From Chitinophagaceae bacterium (GTDB lineage Bacteria; Bacteroidota; Bacteroidia; Chitinophagales; Chitinophagaceae): 64,000 nt of DNA. Under the pieces are notes generated by a model. It did not search any database. It was not told where the DNA came from and worked only from the letters and a program-made list of their open reading frames with translations. This document shows, one piece after another, positions 43,277 through 50,819 of this stretch. Location: NCBI GenBank assembly GCA_019638595.1, contig JAHBTJ010000003.1:292539-356538 (forward strand), written 5' to 3'. Numbering within the stretch: position 1 is the stretch's first letter; each line of letters starts with the position of its first letter. The translations under genes and the position numbers were made by a program.

Positions 43277-44953
43277 ATGACAGATAATTCACAGGTGGCG
43301 GATATCTTTTCCCTTCTTTCAAAGCTGATGGACATTCATGGAGAAAACAGCTTTAAATCGAAATCGTATGCTGTTGCCGCTTTTAATATTGAAAAGCTCC
43401 CGGTAAAACTTTCGGAGTTACCTGAAGACAAGCTGTTTGCTTTAAAGGGGATAGGAGACAATATCGGGAAAAAAATAATCGAAATACGGGATACCGGCAG
43501 GCTGAAAGCGTTGGATGAATATATTGCAAAAACGCCGGCCGGGGTAATAGAAATGCTGCAGATAAAAGGACTGGGACCCAAAAAAATATCAATTATCTGG
43601 AAGGAAATGGGGCTTGAATCTATAGGAGAGCTTTTATATGCCTGTAATGAAAACCGGTTATTATTATACAAGGGGTTTGGCGAAAAAACGCAACTCAATG
43701 TAAAATCGTATATAGAATTTTATTTGCGCAGCCAGGGCAGTTACCTGTACGCTCAAATTGAAAGTATAGCACTGGCTTTGAACGATGCTCTGCAAAAAGC
43801 ATTTCCGGCCGAAATTTTTGAGCTGACGGGTAGTTTCAGGCGGCAGTTGGAAACAATTGACGTGCTGGAGTGGGTAACAACGCTGGATGCCGGCGCATTG
43901 GAAAAGTTTTTACAGCAGCAGCGTTTCAACGTAACCGGGAGAGACGAAAGCTGCATCCGGTTCAGCGCTGAAGAAAATATAAAGCTGCTGTTTTATTTTG
44001 CCGGTAAAGAAAATGCCGGGAGCATTTTATTCCAGACCTCCTGCTCGGCCGCCTTTTTCAACGAATGGGAAAAAAGATATCCGTCGGCGCAGGTATACGC
44101 CCGCGAAAAAGACATTTTTGAGTTGGCCGGACTGCCGTTCATACCTCCCTGCCTGCGCGAGGAAGATCATGCTATTAACAAGGCTGTGGAAAAGGACCTT
44201 CCCCGGTTAATTCAGCCTTCCGATATTAAGGGTATTATTCACTCCCATAGCAACTGGAGCGATGGTGTTCATACGATAGAGGAAATGGCGGCAGCCGCCA
44301 TTCAAAAGGGATATGAATACCTGGTGATCAGCGATCACAGTAAATCGGCTTTTTATGCCAATGGTTTGCAGGAAGACAGGCTGAAGGAACAGCATGCATA
44401 CATAGACGCTTTGAATGAAAAGCTGAAGCCTTTTAAGATATTTAAGAGCATAGAAGCGGATATACTGAATGATGGCAGCCTGGATTACAGCAATGAAGTG
44501 CTGGCTGTTTTTGACCTGGTAATTGCTTCTGTTCACGCTAACCTGAAAATGACAGAGGAAAAAGCGATGACGCGTTTGTTGAACGCGATCAATAATCCAT
44601 ATACAACCATACTGGGGCACATGACCGGCCGGCTTTTGCTGAGCCGCGAAGGATATCCCGTGGATCATAAAGCGGTTATTGATGCCTGTGCGGCCAATAA
44701 TGTGGTGATTGAATTGAACGCCCATCCCCGCCGGCTGGATATTGACTGGCGCCGGATTGGCTACGCGCTTGATAAAGGAGTATTGATCTCCATTGACCCT
44801 GACGCTCATTCCATTGATGGCTTTAGCGATACCCGCTATGGAGTGCTGACAGCACAAAAAGCCGGCGTGCAGGCGGAAAATAACCTAAGCAGCTTTTCAT
44901 TGCCCCGGTTTGAAGCATTTTTGCATTCCCGTAAAGAAAAAAGAGCCATATAG
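43277..44953 (+). CDS. polX: PolX-family protein: helix-hairpin-helix and degenerate polymerase domain plus PHP domain
   Basis: 558 residues from the ATG at 43277. Helix-hairpin-helix DNA-binding segments are LKGIGDNIGKKI and IKGLGPKKISIIW. The polymerase-beta-like palm motif is GSFRRQLETIDVLEWV (residues 185-200). Family members have two catalytic Asp here (D-L/I-D), and this protein has Val and Glu (V196, E198), so nucleotide transfer is doubtful. The C-terminal PHP phosphoesterase domain (from about residue 318) keeps its metal ligands: HSHSNWSDG (H322, H324), ISDHS, ASVHAN, LGHMTGR, ELNAHPRR and DPDAHS. That domain gives 3'-5' exonuclease activity in the family. The protein is probably a DNA-repair nuclease rather than a polymerase. 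The preceding frame from 43268 uses TTG and is not needed. Confidence 0.88.
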   Translation: MTDNSQVADIFSLLSKLMDIHGENSFKSKSYAVAAFNIEKLPVKLSELPEDKLFALKGIGDNIGKKIIEIRDTGRLKALDEYIAKTPAGVIEMLQIKGLGPKKISIIWKEMGLESIGELLYACNENRLLLYKGFGEKTQLNVKSYIEFYLRSQGSYLYAQIESIALALNDALQKAFPAEIFELTGSFRRQLETIDVLEWVTTLDAGALEKFLQQQRFNVTGRDESCIRFSAEENIKLLFYFAGKENAGSILFQTSCSAAFFNEWEKRYPSAQVYAREKDIFELAGLPFIPPCLREEDHAINKAVEKDLPRLIQPSDIKGIIHSHSNWSDGVHTIEEMAAAAIQKGYEYLVISDHSKSAFYANGLQEDRLKEQHAYIDALNEKLKPFKIFKSIEADILNDGSLDYSNEVLAVFDLVIASVHANLKMTEEKAMTRLLNAINNPYTTILGHMTGRLLLSREGYPVDHKAVIDACAANNVVIELNAHPRRLDIDWRRIGYALDKGVLISIDPDAHSIDGFSDTRYGVLTAQKAGVQAENNLSSFSLPRFEAFLHSRKEKRAI

Positions 44954-45132
44954 TCGGGAAGTTACCCCCGGTATTTATTTTACATAAGGTGGGCGCAATT
45001 CACTAAATATTACTGCCAACTACTAACTTATTGGCACAAACAAAGCGGCGATGGATGAATTTTACAGGCTAATGATCAAAATGATATACACAACTATCCG
45101 TACTGTATCATTCATCATAACCAAGTCAGGCC

Positions 45133-48100
45133 TTGTTAAACCGTTGTCATATCACAAGATTTTTTTCAATATTCATCGTATGCGGCCTTTTGCAGTCTGC
45201 GAGCGCGCAATTGCCTGATTATCATCTTCAACTATTTGATTACACGTCCGGCATACGCCCCGGTAACATACTTTCGGTATCCAAAGACAGCAAGGGATTT
45301 CTCTGGATACTCTATCCACGGCAGATACAAAGGTTTGATGGCAGGCATATCAAAACCATTAAATTACCCGGTGCTTTCCAAAATATGCTGTGCGACAGCA
45401 GCGCCGGCATATGGATCTCTTCGCAGGAAAAAGTATTATACCTGCCGCCTGACATGAAGGATTTTAAGATGGTACCTTTTGAGCAGGGTAAGAGAGTTCC
45501 CCGCATAGGCCCGCTGGTGCAACTGCCCGGTAAAGCAATACTGGTAATTACCGACCGCGGATTATTTCAATACGATGATCAGTCGGGCTCCTTTTTACAA
45601 TCGGGTTACGCGCTGCCTGAAACAAAGTTCAGTATCAGGATATTGAGCAATCATGGCAATACTGTTTTTTTGCGTGGTGAAACACAGGTGTACAGGTACA
45701 ACATCCTCACCCGCGTAACCGATAGTTTGCCCAACCGGGAAGCGTACAGGTTGTATCCGGTGAATGAAGATAGTGTACTGGTAAGTTCATGGACAAACCG
45801 GTGTTACTGGTATAATTTTTCGACGGCTACCATATTGCCTGCTACTCCGCCTGCCGCGCTAAAGGAACCCAGCACTACTTCCTTTGATGTGAAAAGCATG
45901 ATGGAGTTTGCACCGGGGCGTTTTTTTATGGCGTCGCGCGAGGGGATCTTTGAATACAATGTTTATACAAAGGAGTATAAGCGTTTGCAGTTTTTTATGA
46001 ACGGGCGAACAGTGGCTACTAACGACTATTCCAATTGTATATATGCAGATGATGATGGCTTTGCCTGGATGGCTACCATTGACGGGGTAGCGCGTTTTTC
46101 GTTCAGTCGCCCGGCAATAGGGCTGATGCGTATTCGCCAGTTGAATGACGACCTGCCTGTTGCCATTGATGATGTGCGGAAAATAATTACCGACAGGCAG
46201 GAAAATTTGTGGATGGCTACCGGAAATGGCATTGTATGCTGGAACAGGGATAAAAAGAAATGGTCGGTATTTCTTCCCGCACAAGGTAAAAAAGATAAGC
46301 TTGAACATCCTTCCATACGGGGAATGGTGTATGATGGGCGCCACCTGGTGCTGGGACCTACTGATCTTGGCATCTGGCTCTTCGATCCTGTAAATCATAC
46401 TTACAAACGACCTTCGTATTCAAATGCATTTGTAAAAAAATTAAGCGAGCGCGATTATGTAGATGATATTGTTACGCTCAGCAACGGCAATCATGTAATT
46501 ACCGGGCGTGATGCCTTGTATGTACTTGAAGGAAAAACTTACAGGATTGACACCATAGATATAGAGCCTGCCAAAGGGAATAATAATTTTGTGTACCAGG
46601 CAAAAAACGGGAATGTATGGCTTACTACCAACAGGGGGCTGTATTATCTTGATTCAACTCTTAAGCTTTTAAAAGAAGTGACGCTTCCCTTCACCAATAA
46701 ATACATCAGTTGCGGCTTTGTATTACCCGACGACCGTTTGCTTTTTAACTGTGCCGATGGCCTTTATACGGTTGCATACGCTCACGACAGGGAAGAAGTA
46801 ACGCTTGAAAAATTTACATCTGTTTTTGATAATATTTTTCTTACCACTATTTTCCAGGATAAGAACGGGATAATATGGGCTGCCTCCGAAAATGGTATTT
46901 ACAGCTTTGACCCGGTAAGCTATAAATTGAACCTGTTCGATCACTCCGATAACGTGCAGGGATATGGCTTTAATAATAACAGCAGCTTCCGGAATCACGA
47001 TGGGATTGTTTTTTTAGGAGGCATTAATGGCGTTAATTATTTTAGGCCCGAAAGCTTTGAAACTTCTGAAGAAAAACTGCAGGTATATATCAGCAGTGCT
47101 AAAACAGGCAAGAACGATTCTTTATTACAAACGAAAAATGTTGCGCTGGATTATTCGTTTCAGAGCTCGCTGGAAATAGAGCTGCTGGCGCCTTATTTTA
47201 ACAATCCCGATAAAGTAAAATATCGTTACCGGCTGAAAGGTTTTGATCATGAATGGAAAAACCTGGAAAATACCAACACTTTGCAGTTTACATCCCTCCC
47301 CCCGGGAAGCTACACCCTGCTGGTGCAGGCAAGCATAAATGGAGTGGATTGGGTTTCTGCAAAAAATAGTTTTTCGTTTTATATAAAGCCGCCCTTTTGG
47401 TTCAACTGGTGGTTTATCGTGTCTGTATTGCTGATTGCCGGCGCCATTGTTTGGCAAATAATAAAAGCGAGAAATAGAAAAATACTGGAGCAAAAAGAAG
47501 AGTTGGAGGCGGAGCAGGCTATTAATTATTTTGCCGCCAGCTTACAGGAAACCAGCTCGGTAAAAGATATTTTGTGGGATGTGGCCAAAAACTGTATAGG
47601 CAGGCTCCATTTTGAAGATTGTGTTATATATATTGCCGATTATAAAAAGAAGGTGCTGATCCAGAAGGCGGCGTATGGGCCCAAAAACCCTGTATCGTAC
47701 GAAATTAAAGAGCCTTTGGCTATTCCTTTTGGGCAGGGAATAACGGGGCATGTAGCATTAACCGGTAAGGCGGAACTGATAGCGGATACTACCAAAGATC
47801 CGCGCTATATTGTTGACGACCAGTTCCGTTATTCGGAAATAACCGTTCCTATTATATATGATGGCAAAGTTTTGGGAATAATTGATTGTGAGCACTCAAA
47901 AAAAGGGTTTTTTACTCAAAAGCATTTGTCCATACTTAAAACAATCGCTTCCTTGTGCGCGAATAAAATTGTAAAAGCCCGGGCGGAAAAGGAAAAGCAG
48001 CAGGCGGAGAAAATTTTGATGGATACACAAAGAAAAATGGCGGATGTTGAAATGCAGGCGTTAAGGGCGCAGATGAACCCTCATTTTATTTTTAATTGCC

Positions 48101-48681
48101 TTAACTCAATAAACAGGTATATCGTTAAAAGCGACCAGGCAACCGCCTCGTTGTATTTAACCAGGTTTGCCAAACTGATCAGGCTTATACTGGATAACTC
48201 CAATAGCAAATCGGTTACGCTGGCAAACGAGCTGGAAGCGTTGCGCCTGTATATTGAAATGGAAAGCATACGGTTTGAAAAACAGTTCTCTTATACTATT
48301 TTGGTGGAAGATAACATACAGGTTGACCATTTGTATGTGCCGCCGCTGATCATTCAGCCCTATGTGGAAAATGCGATTTGGCATGGTTTATTGCATAAAG
48401 AATCTTCCGGCGAACTAACGATAACAGTAAGCATGCAGTCGGCAGGTATGTTATTATGCGTTATTGAAGATAATGGTATAGGGAGGGTACGTGCTAAAGA
48501 GCTGCGCAGTAAATCGGCTTCTCCCAAAAAATCGCTGGGTATGAAGCTGACCGAAGACCGGCTGGCATTATTGGGTAAGCAGGCCCAGATAGAGGCTTCG
48601 GTGGAAGTAGAAGATTTAAAAACGAACGACGGCTGTGCCGCCGGAACGAAAGTGATAATAAAAATTCCTGTTGATTCCTGA
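45133..48681 (+). CDS. Propeller-sensor LytS-type histidine kinase
   Basis: 1182 residues. No in-frame ATG exists between the upstream stop at 45118 and the signal peptide, so TTG at 45133 is the likely start; it gives a good signal peptide (RFFSIFIVCGLLQSASA then Q). Residues about 30-690 are Reg_prop beta-propeller repeats (GFLWILYPRQIQRFDG, GFAWMATIDGVARFS, GIIWAASENGIYSFD). About 690-755 is a Y_Y_Y domain (YRYRLKGFDHEW), 757-785 a membrane helix, and 800-950 a GAF domain. The kinase is of the LytS class with phospho-His984 in MNPHFIFNCLNS and an ATPase N-box PYVENAIWHGL. It senses a periplasmic ligand and signals to the response regulator encoded 14 bp downstream. Confidence 0.93.
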   Translation: MLNRCHITRFFSIFIVCGLLQSASAQLPDYHLQLFDYTSGIRPGNILSVSKDSKGFLWILYPRQIQRFDGRHIKTIKLPGAFQNMLCDSSAGIWISSQEKVLYLPPDMKDFKMVPFEQGKRVPRIGPLVQLPGKAILVITDRGLFQYDDQSGSFLQSGYALPETKFSIRILSNHGNTVFLRGETQVYRYNILTRVTDSLPNREAYRLYPVNEDSVLVSSWTNRCYWYNFSTATILPATPPAALKEPSTTSFDVKSMMEFAPGRFFMASREGIFEYNVYTKEYKRLQFFMNGRTVATNDYSNCIYADDDGFAWMATIDGVARFSFSRPAIGLMRIRQLNDDLPVAIDDVRKIITDRQENLWMATGNGIVCWNRDKKKWSVFLPAQGKKDKLEHPSIRGMVYDGRHLVLGPTDLGIWLFDPVNHTYKRPSYSNAFVKKLSERDYVDDIVTLSNGNHVITGRDALYVLEGKTYRIDTIDIEPAKGNNNFVYQAKNGNVWLTTNRGLYYLDSTLKLLKEVTLPFTNKYISCGFVLPDDRLLFNCADGLYTVAYAHDREEVTLEKFTSVFDNIFLTTIFQDKNGIIWAASENGIYSFDPVSYKLNLFDHSDNVQGYGFNNNSSFRNHDGIVFLGGINGVNYFRPESFETSEEKLQVYISSAKTGKNDSLLQTKNVALDYSFQSSLEIELLAPYFNNPDKVKYRYRLKGFDHEWKNLENTNTLQFTSLPPGSYTLLVQASINGVDWVSAKNSFSFYIKPPFWFNWWFIVSVLLIAGAIVWQIIKARNRKILEQKEELEAEQAINYFAASLQETSSVKDILWDVAKNCIGRLHFEDCVIYIADYKKKVLIQKAAYGPKNPVSYEIKEPLAIPFGQGITGHVALTGKAELIADTTKDPRYIVDDQFRYSEITVPIIYDGKVLGIIDCEHSKKGFFTQKHLSILKTIASLCANKIVKARAEKEKQQAEKILMDTQRKMADVEMQALRAQMNPHFIFNCLNSINRYIVKSDQATASLYLTRFAKLIRLILDNSNSKSVTLANELEALRLYIEMESIRFEKQFSYTILVEDNIQVDHLYVPPLIIQPYVENAIWHGLLHKESSGELTITVSMQSAGMLLCVIEDNGIGRVRAKELRSKSASPKKSLGMKLTEDRLALLGKQAQIEASVEVEDLKTNDGCAAGTKVIIKIPVDS

Positions 48682-48695
48682 TTAAAAACAAGTGT

Positions 48696-49445
48696 ATGAT
48701 TAAATGTATTTTGATTGATGACGAGCGGAATGCACTCGAAATGATGGAGTGGTTGCTTAAAACCTATGCCCCCCAGGTGCAAATACTGGCTATGTGCAAT
48801 TCTGCCGAGCAGGGTATTGAGGCAATTAACCGCTATAAGCCCGATGTGATTTTTCTTGACATTGAAATGCCCAAAATGAACGGGTTTGATATGCTGGAGC
48901 AGTTTGACAAGCTGTTTTTTGACGTGGTTTTTTGCACAGCCTACGACCAGTTCGCTATTAAGGCTTTTCGTTACAGTGCCCTCAACTACCTGTTAAAGCC
49001 TGTAGATCCCGACGATCTGAAAGCGACCATTAAACGACTGGAAGACCGGAAAACGCTTCCCACCCGCGAGCAGTTTGATCTGTTGTTGCAAAACATTCAG
49101 CATGCCGGAAAAACAACACCCCAGCGCATAGCGCTTACTACCAACGATGGTTTAATATTTGTACCTACTTCCGATATTTTATATTGCGAAGCGGAGAGCA
49201 ATTACACGCATGTAGTACTGACCGGTGGTAAAAAGATCCTGGTTTCAAAAGTATTAAAAGATATTGATGAAGCGTTGAGCGGTCCCGACTTTTACAGGGT
49301 GCACAGCTCATTCCTGATTAACATTAACCGGATAAAGAAATTTGTGCGGGGCGATGGCGGTTATATTGTAATGGATAATGATGCTACCATTAATATTTCC
49401 AGGAGCAGAAGGCAGGAGTTCATGGAGCTTTTTTCAAAGTTTTAA
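48696..49445 (+). CDS. LytTR-family response regulator
   Basis: 249 residues. Residues 1-120 form a receiver domain with acidic pocket D8-D9, phospho-acceptor Asp55 in VIFLDIEMPKMNGFD, and Lys in NYLLKPVDPDD. Residues about 145-249 form a LytTR DNA-binding domain (DILYCEAESNYTHVVL, then FYRVHSSFLININRIKKFVRGDGGYIVM). It is the cognate partner of the kinase ending 14 bp upstream, in one operon. Targets are unknown. A terminator follows at 49471. Confidence 0.95.
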   Translation: MIKCILIDDERNALEMMEWLLKTYAPQVQILAMCNSAEQGIEAINRYKPDVIFLDIEMPKMNGFDMLEQFDKLFFDVVFCTAYDQFAIKAFRYSALNYLLKPVDPDDLKATIKRLEDRKTLPTREQFDLLLQNIQHAGKTTPQRIALTTNDGLIFVPTSDILYCEAESNYTHVVLTGGKKILVSKVLKDIDEALSGPDFYRVHSSFLININRIKKFVRGDGGYIVMDNDATINISRSRRQEFMELFSKF

Positions 49446-49470
49446 AATGAATAAAAACAGGTGTCAACAA

Positions 49471-49500
49471 AAAAGTCCCTGCCGTGAGCGGGGATTTTTT
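49471..49500 (+). terminator. Probable terminator of the sensor-regulator operon
   Basis: Stem TCCCTGC with GCGGGGA (one G-T pair) around CGTGA, followed by TTTTTT. It lies about 30 bp after the LytTR stop codon. Confidence 0.75.
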
Positions 49501-49635
49501 ATGAACGTGTAATGGCGGTGCTGAATACTCAAAAAAAATACCGGGTGCTCAAAGTATTTATAGGATAAGGAGAATATGGCATACATTCAATCATCCAAAA
49601 GGAAATGAGTGTTCCGGATGTAAAATGCATAAAAA

Positions 49636-49905
49636 ATGAAGTGGGTGATCATAATGGTTTTATTGTTCGTGGGTTTTGTAGTGTACAGGAAAGAAGTGTC
49701 GGGTATAGCTTATTGTAAAGCTGCAGGAACGAATATAGCTAACGGCAGGGTTGTGGAGCGCGATGGGGTAGGGGTATTTGCGTACGAAAGCCCGAATGAA
49801 GTATTGTGCAATACTGCCGGTTGGGGTGCTGACGGGAATACAGGTAACGGGCTGCGGATATTTGTGCGGGGGCTGCGTTGGTATTGGGTTGGTAACATGA
49901 ATTAA
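49636..49905 (+). CDS. Small membrane-anchored hypothetical protein
   Basis: 89 residues. One N-terminal membrane helix or uncleaved signal (WVIIMVLLFVGFVVY, residues 3-17) is followed by a Gly/Asn-rich domain with two Cys (27 and 58) that could form a disulfide outside the cytoplasm. I do not recognise a family. It stands alone between a terminator and the MITE-like repeat. Coding status is moderately supported by the clean helix and good start, not by homology. Confidence 0.5.
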   Translation: MKWVIIMVLLFVGFVVYRKEVSGIAYCKAAGTNIANGRVVERDGVGVFAYESPNEVLCNTAGWGADGNTGNGLRIFVRGLRWYWVGNMN

Positions 49906-49933
49906 TCGGGACGGTTAATAAACAGGGATCTTA

Positions 49934-50047
49934 GGGGCTGATCAAAAAGGTTATAGTGGACAATGAAGAGAGGCAATCTGAAAGATTTACATTTTCTCAT
50001 TCAGTAAGATTGTCTTAAAATGTTCAATCACCTTTTTGATCAGCCTC
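49934..50047. repeat. MITE-like inverted-repeat element
   Basis: 114 bp bounded by GGGGCTGATCAAAAAGGT and its near-perfect inverse ACCTTTTTGATCAGCCTC (one mismatch in 18). The interior arms also pair imperfectly (GGCAATCTGAA with TTCAGTAAGATTGTC), so the whole element can fold into one long hairpin. The ends resemble insertion-sequence termini with the transposase missing. No convincing target duplication is visible. A TTTTTT run follows on the plus strand, so it may also end transcription between the flanking genes. Confidence 0.65.
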
Positions 50048-50062
50048 TTTTTTGCAATGCGG

Positions 50063-50713
50063 TTAAAATACCAGCAAATTCCTGCAAACCGTATTGCTGA
50101 AAATGGTTTTGGTTTTGTGGTTGAGCTTTACGTTCATTGACTTATCAAAGTTCTGTATTTCCTTTATTTCGATAGACGATCCTAATGTAAGCCCTATAGA
50201 ATCAAGAAACTGTAAAAAAGCGGGATCGTGGTTGGCTACACCGGTAAGCTTGTAGGTTTTACCTGCCGCAGCTTCCGACAATGGGAATGATTTATATACC
50301 GGTAATTTCCCGTTAGCGTCTGGTATGGGCTCGCCATGCGGATCGAATTGCGGGTATCCCAGCATTTCGTCAATGCGGTTAAAAAAACGATCCGATTGAA
50401 TATGCTCGATCTGTTCGGCTATATCATGCACTTCTTCCCAGCCCATCCCCATTACCTGCGACAGGAAAAGCTCCGTAAGACGGTGTTTACGCAGTATGTA
50501 TAAGGCTTGCTTCCTGCCTTTTTCCGTCAGCTCTATAGCTTTGTATTTCTCATACCGGATAAATTTTTTTTCATCCAGCTTTTTGATCATGCTGTTTACA
50601 GTAGGCATTTTTATGCCCAGGCTGTCGGCAATTTCTTTTACTGTTATTTCCCTGTTCTGCTGCCACAGCCTGTACAGCGCTTTAAGATAGTTCTCTTCCG
50701 TTAACGAGATCAT
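50063..50713 (-). CDS. DtxR/MntR-family metal-dependent transcriptional repressor
   Basis: 216 residues. An N-terminal winged helix (LTEENYLKALYRLWQQNREITVKEIADSLGIKMPTVNSMIKKL) is followed by the dimerisation and metal domain (RKHRLTELFLSQVMGMGWEEVHDIAEQIEHIQSDRFFNRIDEML) with its metal-binding Cys/Met, His and Glu positions. A C-terminal SH3-like FeoA domain (residues about 145-216) includes LTGVANHDPAFLQFLDSIG. The protein represses metal-uptake genes when Mn(II) or Fe(II) is plentiful. It diverges from a TonB-dependent receptor gene, whose promoter contains a perfect palindrome that is very probably its operator. Which metal it senses cannot be read. Confidence 0.93.
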   Translation of the reverse strand: MISLTEENYLKALYRLWQQNREITVKEIADSLGIKMPTVNSMIKKLDEKKFIRYEKYKAIELTEKGRKQALYILRKHRLTELFLSQVMGMGWEEVHDIAEQIEHIQSDRFFNRIDEMLGYPQFDPHGEPIPDANGKLPVYKSFPLSEAAAGKTYKLTGVANHDPAFLQFLDSIGLTLGSSIEIKEIQNFDKSMNVKLNHKTKTIFSNTVCRNLLVF

Positions 50714-50767
50714 CCGGCAAATATACAGAACCTCTTTATGCCTTCAGGAAATAGGTTTTATAAATTA

Positions 50768-50799
50768 TTTTGTTAGATTAATCTAACTTATTACTTTTG
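50768..50799 (+). promoter_or_regulatory. Receptor promoter with DtxR-type operator in the spacer
   Basis: The -33 element TTTTG (50768-50772), a 19-bp spacer and the -7 element TACTTTTG (50792-50799) match the Bacteroidota consensus. The perfect 16-bp palindrome GTTAGATTAATCTAAC (50772-50787) fills the spacer. It resembles DtxR/IdeR/MntR boxes (TTAGG..CCTAA type), so bound repressor would block sigma-factor access. Confidence 0.85.
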
Positions 50800-50819
50800 T
50801 AGTCAAATTTCCTGGTTGT

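Noticed and set aside
44207-44857. 216-codon antisense frame inside polX
   Set aside because: The plus-strand frame encodes the conserved PHP domain. The antisense protein shows no domain.
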